NCBI GenBank assembly: GCA_013399695.1
Contig: VXAU01000755.1
Coordinates: forward strand, 201,092 to 265,091
Reading direction: 5' to 3'
DNA: 64,000 bases
Origin: Formicarius rufipectus
Lineage: Eukaryota; Chordata; Aves; Passeriformes; Formicariidae
Part shown: piece after piece, positions 1-11,405 of the stretch
Numbering within the stretch: position 1 is the first letter of the stretch
How the letters are laid out: the number at the start of each line of letters is the position of its first letter
Position numbers and translations under genes: made by a program
The notes under the pieces: generated by a model
The model's input: only the letters and a program-made list of their open reading frames with translations
What the model was told of the DNA's origin: nothing
Database searches by the model: none

Positions 1-2825
1 GTGGGGCTGGTTACTACTGAGCCACTTAATTTAGTGAAAATTGTAAAGCATTTAGGATAAATTGACAGTCTTCATGCAGAGCAATGAGCTATAAAATTAC
101 CAAAGCTATGCCACAGTTAGCTTTTCCTACTGCTTGTCTGCTTAATATTTAAGAAAGTGTATTTCCTTTTTGCCAGTTTTATTCAAACTCACAGATTCAT
201 ACAGTATAAAAATTTATCACATCTGGACCTTCATTCTTCCAAGGTGAAATTGTTTTCTACTCTATATTTACTAATGCACTGTCCCAACAGACATGTAGTT
301 TAGTCTCATTTTAAATATCATGAGGGAAGTTTTCCCATGGCCTAATAGATCTCACTGTCAAAAGGCTTTTACATGAAATTCAGCTGGAGTTTTTCCTTTC
401 TTCATCTTGTCCCATTACTCAAGAGTGATGCACCTTAAACTGATGTAAATATTTCTTCCCTTACTTAGCAGTTAAACCCCTGCAGGAGTTGTGGGCTGTC
501 ATCATGTTTCTTTATTAGTTATCACTCACACAGAGTATAGAGGAAGCCTTGAAGTCTGACATTTTATCATAGGAGAAGATATTAAAAGTACTAACCAAGG
601 TTGCTTTCCAAGTGCAGATAGTAACTACTGTTATCCATATGTATTCCAAGTGTATTAATCCAATTTCCACCTCTTACTGTACTTAGGATCCTGCAGAATA
701 CATACTTTAATTTTTTTTCTTTATACACCGGGAAGTATAAGCTAAAAAGCCAAATGGTGGCAGCAATTTCTTCAAGGATATAAACAAAAAAGATAAGTGA
801 CATAAAAATTACAGACTCAAAGACTATTTACTCCAAAATTATGTCCTAAAGTCGTGTAACATAAACTGACAAATAAATCCCACCTTCACCTCTTTAAACA
901 GTACATTTTCATGAGTAAAGTGGAAATGAAACAGTTGGGAAAGAGGAGGCTTATGGTAGGTCAGAAAAGAATTAGTGTGTTCTTATGAATGTCTGTAGAA
1001 CTGGTGACCATGGCCAGTAAAACTGATCTTGGCTTTTGTAAAGTGGGTCAAGTGACAAGACACCTCAGCAGATTAATAAGACAGAGTTGGTACTGACTTT
1101 GGAGGCACAAAGGAGGTTACTGACTTTATTTGGGAACTGTAAAATGTGACAAGCTCAAGTGATTAAATCCCATTTTTCTTATGCATTGAAGGAAAGTCTA
1201 CTTTTGGTAGTATCAAAGAAGAGGTATTTGTAGTAATCAGAAGATATGAGGTCCAGTAGAAAGGTTTTTTGGATAAAATAAAATTTGTGCAGTACAAACT
1301 CCAATTCAACAAGAGAACAGCTCCACTAGGGAAGACAAAGCAATTCTAAGCAAAGCGAACCAGGGTCCATGAGGGCGGCTTCATTAAATTTCCATTGGCA
1401 ATACACTTGACAAATACAAAACCACGTCTCTCCTTTCTGCTAAGTAAAGTGACTACCTGGTTTTACTCAAGTGCCATAAATCTTCAATTAACTTTCTTTC
1501 AGGGTAAGTTCACAAACTCATAAATAGCTCCAGTATATACCTGTTTTCCAGTATTAGTGATATGTGTCTCCAAAATAACTGCTTCCCCTTTCTATGAGTA
1601 TTTTGAGATTGATTTCCCCAGGAGTCTTAAAAAACTATTTTTCTGAGCTAAGTCGCTTTCAATGAATGTTTCTAATCATTCTGCAGAATTAGGTTTCCAA
1701 TAGATACTATTAAATCCCTCTAATCTAACATAATTTGTGATTGTCATTAAGATGTTTACTATCTCTTTGAGATCATAAATCAAAATGTTGGAGATGACTA
1801 AATGTAACATCATTCCAATAGGCTCCTATTAAGCTGTGGTTATTTTTTAAGGTGGTGGTGTTGTTGTTGTTTACAGTTTTTCAGTATGAATGTAGCATAC
1901 TACTAGTTCAATTGATTCACAATAGATATATGTACCAATCTATTATTGAGTGTGCACCATTTATAATTTTGGTAGGTCTTATATGTTCTCTTTATTTTCA
2001 TTTATTTCCCCTTTTTTATTTTTTTTTTAAACTAATGACTAGGAAATTTTGTCATGGAAGAATCTCTAGTTCCCCTTGGTCATTGTAAAGGGTTGCAAGA
2101 GTGCAAAGTGGAATCTCATATTAAGAGAAATATTTCATTTAATCTATAGGGAGCAGACTGATCAATACATTTGTAGCTTCAGCTGTAGAAAGAAAACCAG
2201 CATTAGAGAAAATAAATCCTCTTTTAGTTTATCAGAAAATGTCACTGATATCTTTAAAATTGAAGGAATGTACTTTATGTGATTTTTTTTTCTTTTCCCT
2301 CAATCTTAGAAGAAACTGGTTGCTTTTCTCTGACTGTCGTTGAGCTTGACTTCTATGTACTTCATACCCAAATTGCTAGTGACACTTTGCGTTATCTGTA
2401 TCCAAACTCAGAACTACTTCCCTGATGGAACTGAACTAAAAAGAAATGGAGACGTCCTCTGTACTTTTTCTCTGGAAAAAGATGCAAAGTTCAAGAGTAA
2501 AGCTGACTGAATTCTCCTAAAATCATTCCTCCTTTTCTGCTCAGAGCTGTGCTAAACACTGGAACTTACAAGCAGTTCCTTGGCAGGATTTATTCACTTG
2601 TAGTTATCTCTTTGCCATTGTACTTCAAATCACAGGTTCTGATGGGTAAAAGGAAATGAAAGAAAAAGAAAATAAACATAACATGTCCAAATTCTCCTCT
2701 ATGACTTGATCAGGGGTGCAAGGATTGAAAGTTCAGTGATTTAGAGAGACTATGAAACCTTCACAGAGACACAATATATCTACACATCCAGTATTTCTGT
2801 GTACTGGCTCCTTTGCAACCTTGTA
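1..2825. other. Unique AT-rich intergenic or intronic sequence, no gene seen
   Basis: No long open frame, splice-framed exon, RNA gene or recognisable interspersed repeat is visible. The longest frames are under 80 codons, low in complexity and lack any family signature. The only simple repeat is a short GGT/GTT run at 1851-1871. Confidence 0.6.
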
Positions 2826-2892
2826 TTTATTTCTCTCTCTCTCTTTTTTCTTTTTTTTTTTTTTTTTNNNNNNNNNNNNNNNNNNNNNNNNN
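2826..2892. repeat. CT/poly-T tract running into a 25-N assembly gap
   Basis: A CT-rich run becomes an unbroken T homopolymer, followed by 25 N (2868-2892) and more T. The gap most likely marks a homopolymer that could not be assembled, so its true length is unknown. Confidence 0.9.
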
Positions 2893-3833
2893 TTTTTTTC
2901 CCTTCTATTTTTTAATTTTTAGTTAAAATAATAATGAATTAAGAGGAGAAATGCAAAAATTAATAGTGATCTGAGTCATACTATCCCTCTGGTCTCTAGT
3001 GTTCAAATACACATCCTCTTAATGGCCAGACATTGCTATTCAGAGCACACAGCCTTTCACTGCAAAGTAGATGCAACTTCTTCAGTGAGACAATGTAATA
3101 TTTCTGTTCTGTCCCTGGTACATATTGTGTTGTGGTCTCTCTGTGTGGCTGACCTCCAGTTATAGCTTACCTGTCACAGAAAATAACACTTCTGAAATGA
3201 AAGGAAACATATTTTGTGCTCAGAGTACACTATAGGACTACCTAAAGCCTTCTCTGGTCCTGGCACATTCACAGGCTGCTTCACTGCTCACACAATTTAT
3301 ATCTAGTCAAAACTACAAAACCCAGTAATGTATTTTTGCCAATATTTTGATGACTCATTTAGTCTAAGACATACAAAGAGTTCTATACAATGTTCTCATG
3401 AGATCTAATGTAATTGTTATTTATTGTGTAAGAACTGGATTTTTAAGACTTAGCAAGATTGTTATTAAAAAGGGTAAACTGGGAAAAAAAAAAAGAAAAG
3501 AAAGAAAAAGAAAAATCACCAAACTAAATAGATATAACATATCTGGTACAGGTGAAGTATCGTTATTTAGACAGAGATGTGAAGAACAGTGACAATGAGC
3601 AATTTTTGCCATTAGACTGCCAATTAAACTGCAAAATTCCACTTTTTCAGTAGGATAACAATTACATAGTTAACCCACAGAAACTCTTGCAGTCATCTAT
3701 CAGGTCACTCAATAATTGGTCACTTCAGAAAGTGGATTATTAGTTGATAGCAATATCTTTAAATGAGTCCTAATTATTTTAAATCTTCAATTCAGAGTTT
3801 ATGGAGTTGTCAGACCATCAATGCTGGTTTACT
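2893..3833. other. Unique sequence, no gene seen
   Basis: AT-rich sequence with an A/G-rich run at 3482-3514. Short frames on both strands across that run are products of its purine bias. Nothing else is recognisable. Confidence 0.55.
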
Positions 3834-3950
3834 GTTGTTTGTTTGGTTGGTTTGTTTTTTGCCCTTTTTTGTTTTTGTTTTTGTTTGGGATTTTTTGTTT
3901 GGTTGGTTTGTTTGTTTGTTTGTTTGTTTGTTTGTTTGTTTGTTTGTTTG
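3834..3950. repeat. (TTTG)n microsatellite and G/T low-complexity tract
   Basis: Begins as an irregular GTTT/GGTT/GTTTT mixture and ends in about eleven near-perfect TTTG units (about 3905-3950). All three plus-strand frames stay open across it, which produces spurious Cys/Phe/Leu/Val-rich peptides. Confidence 0.95.
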
Positions 3951-4804
3951 CTAGCCTTCAATGTCAAGGTTCAGAGTTTGTTGCCTTCAGAAATAATCAT
4001 AAATTTTGCATTCTAACCTGGGAGTTTAACTGTCTCCTAATAGGCAGCCAATCAATCTACAGAAAATCAGCAGCTAAAGAAATTTCTTTGTATGCTTAAT
4101 AATGGCATAACTGTAATAACAGTAGAAAAAAATGTTTTTGCTAAAACAGTACTAACACAATCTCTTAGACTGAGCACCCACAAAGAGGTCAGTGGGGTAT
4201 TACAATATATAAAGTTAGTAAAGCAATCATTAATAATATTTTACACAGGCTAAACCCACTGATCCTTCAGCCCCTAAACACCCATACATGCTCTGTCCTG
4301 TTTTTTACCCTTGGGACTTCTTTTCGGAAAAGAGCTCTGCCATTTCCGTCTTCTCTCTATCCTGCAAATATGTCACTCATACTGTACATAATTATAATCT
4401 CTTCAGCTACTGACATAATTTTCCTTTTTCTCCTGTTACTATGAACAGAGATGGTCATATTTACACCTTTGATTTGCTACTACAGTACTTAGAACAATGG
4501 ACAAATAGCAACTGCAATGTGGCGTCTTCTTATCAAGTGGATAATGATGATTTCCCTGTTACCTTTGGGTTTCTTTTTCTGCTCTATTTCACACATTTAT
4601 GTGACTGTTCTTGAGCTTTTCATGGTAAACTCTAGGCTTCATAACTGTCAATGGACAATAAGGCTTTTCCAATTCACTTCTTCACAAAATAGGCAACTAA
4701 TTATAAATAAGATTTGATAACTAGGTAGACAAATATCTCTAATGTGCAGGCACCTAGATTGCATGCAGTAAATTATCTCTTAATGAGTACAGTAAAATGT
4801 CTTT
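3951..4804. other. Unique sequence, no gene seen
   Basis: AT-rich sequence without recognisable coding, RNA or repeat signatures. It separates a (TTTG)n tract from the complementary (CAAA)n tract on its right. Confidence 0.55.
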
Positions 4805-4905
4805 AAAAAACAAACAAACAAACAAAACCATCAAACAAACAAACAAAAGCCCCCAACAAAAACAAACAAACAAAACCACAAACAAATAAACAAACAAAAT
4901 AAACT
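4805..4905. repeat. (CAAA)n-rich tract beside the 3' end of a CR1
   Basis: Several blocks of CAAA units are broken by short C-rich interruptions. The tract lies about a dozen bases beyond the 3' terminus of the minus-strand CR1 at 4918-5007, so it may have grown from sequence at that insertion end. It is complementary to the (TTTG)n tract at 3834-3950. Confidence 0.9.
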
Positions 4906-4917
4906 CAAATTGTAGTA

Positions 4918-5007
4918 GAATCACAGAATGGTACGGTTTGGTACCATTTAAACATCGTATAGTTCAACCCACTGTCATGAGCAGGGACACCTTTCAATAA
5001 ATCAGGT
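4918..5007 (-). mobile_element. CR1 LINE, extreme 3' end fragment
   Basis: Read on the plus strand, this has the reversed CR1 3' terminus: a TCACAGAATGG start, then a diverged block corresponding to 'TTGGAAGGGACCTTAAAGATC', then 'agttcaaccc', 'catgagcagggacacctt' and 'atcagg'. These match the order of the avian CR1 3' UTR. Only about 90 bp remains, as is usual for strongly 5'-truncated CR1 copies. It is clearly diverged and therefore old. Confidence 0.8.
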
Positions 5008-5459
5008 TTCAGTAGTAGAATTTCAGTGGTGAAAATTTAATATTTTCTGACAGTGTACTGAATTTAGTATTTCTATAGCCCAACTTTTCAACTGAATGTA
5101 GATTTACTTTCCAGTTGTTAAACCCTAGTTCGGAAGCTCCAAGTTTTACCATGACTTCAAGAGATTTTGCCTGTACAAACTCTTGTAAAGACTTTTGATT
5201 CTTTTATAACTTGAGTTTATGTCCAGATAAAAAGCTACACATGTTTTTCTCCAAGAGATTTATTTTAATTTGGTGAGAAAATAGGCATTTTGGCAAAAAG
5301 GGTTTGCAGAAATGACATGCAGCTTCATAAAAGAGTTACAACAGATTACCGAGACTAGCAAGCATTGCCATAATAGGGAACTTCTGTTATGCCTAGCAAA
5401 CACAAACTCCATACAACTTAGGTGAAATACGCACAACTTAAGTTAAATACAGAAATAGG
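5008..5459. other. Sequence between CR1 and LTR, possibly part of a larger ERV fragment
   Basis: The first 240 bp show nothing recognisable. From about 5250 the sequence could belong to the LTR element on its right: on the minus strand it contains an AATAAA (around 5255-5262) and continues without an obvious boundary. I could not place the element end with confidence. Confidence 0.35.
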
Positions 5460-5834
5460 TGTTTAAGTAACCCGCAAGAGAAAGAAAATGAAGGGAGACT
5501 AAGAGCAGAAAGAATAAAGGGAGAAAAAGAGGAGACAAAAATATAGTTACTATTTAGAAGGTCACATGTTGACAGCTTTATAGGCCAGTCAATAATTTAC
5601 ACGTTCCAACTTTGGGGTAGGAAACTGAACATTTATTGAACACTCATGCTACAATATATAGAACTGAGAAGCAGGGTATGTTAATGAGGAGGCAGGACAT
5701 GCTAATAAGGGGGAGGAGTTATTTCAACTAGGACTTAGGAAACCCAGTCACCATATTTTGTAATTGGGTAAGCACTTCTCCACATGTAGACCACCTGGGA
5801 GGGGGAACAAAGGGTTTCTGCATATCTTGCCACA
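5460..5834 (-). mobile_element. Candidate solo LTR or LTR fragment, minus strand
   Basis: Read on the minus strand, the block starts TGTGGCAAG and can be closed at TTAAACA, giving TGT...ACA termini. Inside lie a TATATA at 5655-5660 and an AATAAA at 5632-5637, in the order expected of an LTR. Just upstream of the TG start is a purine run (ATATGAAAGGAAAAGA, minus strand, 5835-5850) resembling a polypurine tract. I saw no clear target-site duplication, and the 3' boundary could lie as far as about 5250. The ERV class is not determined. It is non-coding. Confidence 0.5.
5655..5660 (-). promoter_or_regulatory. TATATA box of the candidate LTR
   Basis: The minus strand reads TATATA, about 175 bp into the LTR and about 20 bp before an AATAAA signal. 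The arrangement suits an LTR promoter with the poly(A) signal at the U3/R edge. Activity is unknown. Confidence 0.35.
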
Positions 5835-5953
5835 TCTTTTCCTTTCATATCTTTCATAAGGAGACAGGACTAAAACAATATTAAAACAATACTGAAAACA
5901 ATACTAATCTTCAAAGTACTTCTTGTGGCAGGCTCCTGTCATATCAAAGGGAG

Positions 5954-6648
5954 TGTGCTGGTTTAGAGTTAAACTGGCAGGAGAAATGAATCCAACTCAA
6001 AATGAGATTGCAAGTCAGAATAACAATTTAATAAAAGATCACAAAATACACTGATACAGAAGGAAAATTCATTTGTGCCACAAAAACAGATGTACAGCCC
6101 AGCACAGCGGGGCATGGGCAGAATGGAGCTCACCAACCCCTGTGCTGAGCACCACGTGGCCCCCCTGAGTTCAAAGGAAAAAAGAAGAAGAAACCTACTG
6201 GTGAAAATGATGGTTGCAGTCCAGTGGCAGTCCCAGTCCAGTTGGGGCTGTGGTCCTCTTTTGGATCTGATGAGAGCTCCCAGTTCCAAAACCCCAAGCT
6301 TATATCTGCTTGGGCTCAGATCAAACTCCGAGTCCATCCCCCAGTGTGGGGAGTTTCACAATGGGTGATTTACTCTATGAGGTGAGTCATGGCATATTTT
6401 TGGCATCCCTGATGGCCCATTAGCAGACATGACCCCTCAGGTGGTTGTGAAGGTACTGGTGGCTCCCCAGAGGGGAGTTATCACATCTGAGTCATAGGTG
6501 TGAAGACAGGGAAACTTACTTATCTTACAGAAGTTCCTAAACACCCAGCTTGTAGCCTGAGGGGTCAGGTGTGTCCAAGGCAGCTACTGCAAATTGGCTA
6601 CTGTGAGCAGTTCATGAAAAAAATCATATAGAGGGCTTAGAATACACA
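5954..6648 (-). mobile_element. ERV LTR, minus strand, well preserved
   Basis: On the plus strand the block begins TGTGCTGGTTTAG and can be closed at ...AATACACA, so in element orientation it runs TGTG...CACA. The minus strand carries a TATAAG box (6299-6305) and an ATTAAA poly(A) signal (6027-6032) in the correct order. It is richer in GC than its surroundings and little decayed, so it is relatively young. A 122-codon minus-strand frame and a 97-codon plus-strand frame inside it lie in the LTR and are not genes. The 5' boundary is uncertain: the LTR could begin at about 6885, where a purine run (AAGGGGAGAA, minus strand) precedes a TG. No target-site duplication was found. Confidence 0.7.
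6299..6305 (-). promoter_or_regulatory. TATA box of the minus-strand LTR
   Basis: The minus strand reads ATATAAG within a GC-richer U3-like context. Transcription would run towards lower coordinates and meet the ATTAAA at 6027-6032. Confidence 0.5.
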
Positions 6649-7140
6649 CCCACATAATGACAAACTCATTCTGGCTTTGTAACCAGGACAGGGAGAAACC
6701 TCTCGTAGTTTCTGTAGCTCAAGGCCTGATGCAAGTCTCCATCTATTAGCGACTGAGTTCCTTCTCCAACACAGCTTCAAGGACAATGTGCCAGGGGAAA
6801 CAGAGACCTCATGTGTGCCTCTTTTTCTACTGTGACCACTAGCCCTAGGTGGGACCTTTGGTTCACTGACCATTCATTCTCCCCTTAGCCAAAATGAGGG
6901 GTGTTGTAGTCAATCAGAGGCTCCAGGGGGTGCGGGGTCAGTGAGTTACCAGGAGGATCTTTTTGATTTTCAGGTCCCCCATGCCACCTCTGTGTCATGT
7001 GCCAACTCCAACAGCTCTCCTGGCTGACCAAGTGGACACTGTGCTGGTGATCTAGTCCCTTCCCCTGACACACAGATAGACACACAGGCACAAAGTGGTT
7101 CTGACCCAGTAACTGCTGATCTGATGGGTAACACTTGTGT
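6649..7140 (-). other. GC-richer sequence next to the LTR, possibly LTR or ERV internal remnant
   Basis: Its composition matches the LTR rather than the AT-rich flanks. On the minus strand a polypurine-like run lies at about 6886-6897. This could be the upstream part of the same LTR plus a short remnant of internal sequence. I see no gag, pol or env signature in the short frames present. Confidence 0.3.
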
Positions 7141-9684
7141 CTAACCTGATCTTGGTCCTTCAGAGCTCGGAAATGGAAACATTGTTGTACTAGAAATAGT
7201 GAGTAACCTTATTATGTGGAATGTGTATAGGGTTCTAGGGAATAAAGTAAAAAGCATTAATTTCCAACGTGCTGTTAGCGGGAATTCTTGCACTCTCTGA
7301 AATGGTGCTGAAGCTGAAACTGGTGCTGTGCACAATGATTTCTGCATTGAGATGTTATCATACATTGGAATTACAGTCTTACAATCTTAAATTATAATTT
7401 GAAATTTAAAAAATAAGAAAAAACAATCCTTTGAAAACATTATTTTTTGTTTGATCATTTGTATTATATCAGTTTAAGCAAAGACATTTTACACATAAGC
7501 ACTGAAAGCTTCAAAAATACACATGCAGCATATCAGTCAAGGTAATATGTATGTTTAAGTTCATTTTGCAAATTCAGTTTTTACATGTCAAGGTGAAGAT
7601 TATTTTCATATAAAGTTTTTCACTGGAGTATAAGAGAATTCATTGCATTTTGATACATGGACCTAGATGGACATGAAGTTACACTGACAGGAACTACAGC
7701 TAACTTTTCAGTTCTATCCTCTCACTCGTACCACCCTACCAAGAGTAAACACCAGGGAATTTTCCTTCAGTCTCTTCCAGTCACTGATGTCATGGACTCG
7801 TGTGAGATACTGTGGAATTTCTGTTCTTTCCAGCAGTAGACTATGGATATGGCTGTAAGTTGTCAGACCAGACCAAGAGCCTGACTTTAACACTCTTCAC
7901 AAGAGAATGCCTGCAGAAAGGCGAAAAACAGGACAAACATATGCATTATTTTTCCTTGGTACTTTTGAGTCAAATGTAGCTTTTATATGTATGGAAATCC
8001 TGAGTAGATGTTTCTTCCATGAATCTCTCCAGTTTCCTCATTAAATTTGTTTTGACTTTTGACATAAAAAGTCTTCTTTGGCAAGGACTGTCATTCTTGC
8101 AGCACCCACTTCATGAAACAATATGTTCTAGTATTTTAGTGTATTGTTTGGTGCCATCTAAATCTTCTACTGAAAAATAAACCAGTGTGTACCTCTTATA
8201 TTGAATTCCAGGCTATTTTATAACTGAAATACAGATTCTGATTCTTACAAAGGGAGTATGGTCATTTTTTTAATTTAGTACACCTTTTGCGTTGCTAGTC
8301 ATGCCACAAAGATGGGAGAAAGATGTATCTTACATCTTACAAAGGTGAAATATCTCACAAAATTAAATAACTGAATTATATCAAAATACCAAGTTTTGAA
8401 TGTTTATTTTTTGAAAACAATTTTTCTTTTTTTGCCAGGGAAAAACTGAAAATGTTGTACAAATTATAAAATACATATTTCTATGTGTCAGAAACTGTTC
8501 AATGCACAAGTCAGCTTAAGGAAAACTCTCCTGAGAGAAATATTAATCAAATAGGAATATTACTGCATTAAAACAGGATGCTGTTCAAATCAGGAGAATG
8601 AGCATGTAGGCTGGAAAAGAAATGTTTTAGAGTTTTGCCATTAATTTCAACAGAACAATGGAGAACACAAAAATTGCCCATCAGAAATAGTTATTGGTCT
8701 TAATCTCTATAATTGTGTTTAGAAGTTATAGGCTGTATGACTGAAAACATCATTTTGGAGTATAGTCCATTTTGTCTAGTGCTACCAGTGGGTAGATGGT
8801 GATATGTAGAATATTTTAATTCCAGACCATCTCTCCTGTGAACATAAACATGAAAATGAAATTCCACAGCTATATAAATCTTTGACATGTCTCAGTAAAC
8901 TGCTCCTGTATAATTCACCTAGCCAGTAGACCATAGTGTTTACAGTTTTCCTTGAAAGGCTTCACCCTTTGCACCAGTTCTGTTTATTCCAAATAAGCAG
9001 TCGGTTCAGATCCATTTTTTCAACTGAAATAAGTAAATCTGCTTCTGAAAATAACAGAGACCCTAAGAAGATATGACTGTTTATGGGATTGAACTTGTTA
9101 CCTTGATCGAGTTTTGCAGTCTATGGAAGACTCTTCAGTACTTAAAAAACTAAGCTGGAATAGCATGAAGTAGAAAAATATGGTATGTACACATAATAGC
9201 ATCATGTGTATATGTACACATACTCTACAAAGATAAGCTAAATAGTAAAAATATAAAAGTATTCTTTCTTTAAAAGAATAAATGTTTATATAAATAAGAG
9301 TTGAATATATTTCAGTATTTTATTGTGAATAGTAAATTGTCAAAATTACACATGAGATATTGCACAGGAACAGAATACAATTAATAATATCAAGCACATA
9401 ATATATTTTATCAGTTTTTGTGCTTAGAACAAATTCCTTTCTACCTTCATATGAAAAACTGAAACAGTGAAATCTTACTACTAGTCATGTATGTCTAGGC
9501 TGCATACTGAATTGTATGACTAAAAGTTCTTATCCTCATCTTCTTCCATAAATTCTACGCATTCTCACTCCTGAACTACAGTGATAATTAAGAATACAAA
9601 ATTCTGTTGTATTGTGCTCAGTTAGTTGGTTATTTTCTTTACTTCTTAAGTGAAATGTGCATGTGTATACCAACACAGTATTGT
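7141..9684. other. Unique AT-rich sequence, no gene seen
   Basis: No recognisable gene, RNA or repeat. Frames here are at most about 75 codons and show no domain features. Confidence 0.55.
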
Positions 9685-10231
9685 TGTGCTAGTTTTGGCT
9701 GGGGTAATTTTCATCACGGTGATGAGTATTGGGCTGTGGTTTGGATTTGTGCTGAAAGTGGTGTTGATAACATAAGGATGTTTTAGTCACTTCCAAGCAG
9801 GGTTGCACAGAGCCAAGTCCTTTACTGCCTCTCACCTCACCCCACCAGTGGGTGCACAGGAAATTGAGAGGGGACACAGCCAGAACAGCTGACTCCAACC
9901 AACTGCAGAGATATTCCAGACCACGTGGTGTCTCGTCCACCACATAAAAAGAGATGTGAAGGAAGAAGGGAGACATTCAAAGTGATGACATTTGTCTTCA
10001 CAAGTCACCATTACATGTGACGGAGCCCTACTCTCCCAGAGATAGCTGAACACCTCAGTGCCCATGGTGAACAGATTTCTTCTTTTGCTTTGCTTGCTTC
10101 TGCTTTCCATATTAAACCATATTTATCTCAATCAATGAGTTTTCTTACTTTTATCCTTCTGAATTTCTCCCCCATTCCACTACTGGGGGAGTGAATGGGG
10201 CTGAGCTGCTGACTGAGGTTTGACCAGGAGA
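9685..10231 (+). mobile_element. Solo LTR, ERVL-like avian family, plus strand
   Basis: Starts TGTGCTAGTTTTGGCTGG. It follows the familiar avian LTR order: 'gggctgtggtttggatttgtgctga', 'gtgttgataacataaggatgttttagt', 'cacctcaccccaccag', 'ggggacacagccagaacagctgac', then a late 'gagttttcttacttttatccttc' and 'ccactactgggggagtgaatgg' near the 3' end. A weak TATA-like CATAAAAAG lies near 9940 and an ATTAAA at 10111-10116. The end (GGTTTGACCAGGAGA) corresponds to a degraded GGTTAAACCACGACA. No internal retroviral sequence flanks it, so it is probably a solo LTR. Family assignment is from memory of avian LTR consensus sequences. Confidence 0.8.
10111..10116 (+). promoter_or_regulatory. LTR poly(A) signal ATTAAA
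   Basis: ATTAAA sits in the 3' third of the solo LTR, just before the conserved 'tatctcaat...gagttttctta' block, the expected position in this LTR type. Confidence 0.45.
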
Positions 10232-11175
10232 GATGCATATCTTATCAAGAATATAAAAATGGTTACATTGCAATCATGTAAAAAATAATTAACATTAAGA
10301 AATAATATTCTATGATTTCAAGCTATTTGGAGCATTTTAAGTCTTGAAGAGGTAGGGAGAAAAAGTTTTCTCCAAAACTACAGTGTGATTTTTCTCTTGT
10401 AACAAAATAAATCAAGAAAATCTCTGCTGATTGTGTCACCAAGGTTATAATCAGTGTGAAATGAGATCAACATTGTAGTCTAGCCAAAAGTCAGCTTTGG
10501 CACACAGTCAGAAAATAGGTTGTATGAAGCCAGGGGTGTCATTTTCCAGCTATCATTAAATAGGTCTTTAGCAAATTGTACTATCAGTCTCAAACTTCCC
10601 CACTAACTAATTCACTAAATTTTGTTTGCTTGTTTTAGAAATGTATATTGAAAAGTGTGGAACAGTTATTAAAAGCAGTTCTTAATTAGAAAATGTTCAA
10701 ACAGCAGTTTTAAACCCAGACATATGCTTCCACCACAGGAACCATCCTACTGTTTGTAACACATGAAGAAAATTCACTGCTTAGCATCCAAAAGGCTTCA
10801 TTGTTCATCTCCAATAAAGCCCAAAAACCTGCTAAGTGTTTCTTCTGTGCAGTGCTTAAGACTGAGGGTCTGTCTCAGTATTTCTAAGATGCACAGTTGA
10901 TATACAAATATATTTTGAATTAAATGGCATGGATGCTTTAGCATAGCAGAACTATCAGCCTTTAAAATTTGGGATGAAGCCATTTGTAGTTCATCATTTT
11001 CACAGTATAATGACATTGATATGGTTGTTTTAATTAATGTGTTTGGATTTGTTTCCATCTGTTTCAGTCATTTTTTTCCCACTACTGTTTTTACAATATT
11101 TCTTGGTCTTACATTTTTTCTTGAATTTTATCCTCCCATTAGCTTTATTTCTGATTTTTACTATACTAGCTTCTG
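10232..11175. other. Unique sequence, no gene seen
   Basis: AT-rich. An ATTCTATGATTT at about 10307 resembles a CR1 tail, but the sequence before it does not match CR1, so it is not called. Confidence 0.5.
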
Positions 11176-11305
11176 CCTTGCCTTGCCTTGCCTTGCCTTG
11201 CCTTGCCTTGCCTTGCCTTGCCTTGCCTTTTCTTGCCTTGCCTTGCCTTGCCTTGCCTTGCCTTGCCTTGCCTTGCCTTCCCTTCCCTTCCCTTCCCTTC
11301 CCTTT
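11176..11305. repeat. Compound pentanucleotide microsatellite (CCTTG)n-(CCTTC)n
   Basis: Ten CCTTG units are followed by one altered stretch (CCTTT TCTTG), about eight more CCTTG units, then five CCTTC units and a terminal CCTTT. All three plus-strand frames stay open through it and give Leu/Pro/Cys/Ala/Ser repeats, which explains the 158-codon frames here. They are not genes. Confidence 0.97.
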
Positions 11306-11318
11306 ATTTTTTGTTTGT

Positions 11319-11405
11319 GTTGTTGTTGTTGTTGTTGTGGTTGTTGTTTGGTTGGTTGTTTTGGTTGGTTGGTTGGTTTGGTTTGGTTTGGTTTGGTTTG
11401 GTTTT
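11319..11405. repeat. GTT / GGTT / GGTTT stepped microsatellite
   Basis: (GTT)n passes into GGTT units and then into about five GGTTT units, ending in a T run. It is separated from the CCTTG/CCTTC array by only about a dozen bases. The strong G/T strand bias suggests repeated slippage and point-mutation steps. Confidence 0.95.

Noticed and set aside
5969..6368. 122-codon minus-strand and 97-codon plus-strand frames
   Set aside because: Both lie within an LTR that shows TATA and poly(A) signals; neither resembles a viral or host protein.
10307..10320. CR1-like tail ATTCTATGATTT
   Set aside because: The preceding 100 bp do not match the CR1 3' UTR on either strand.
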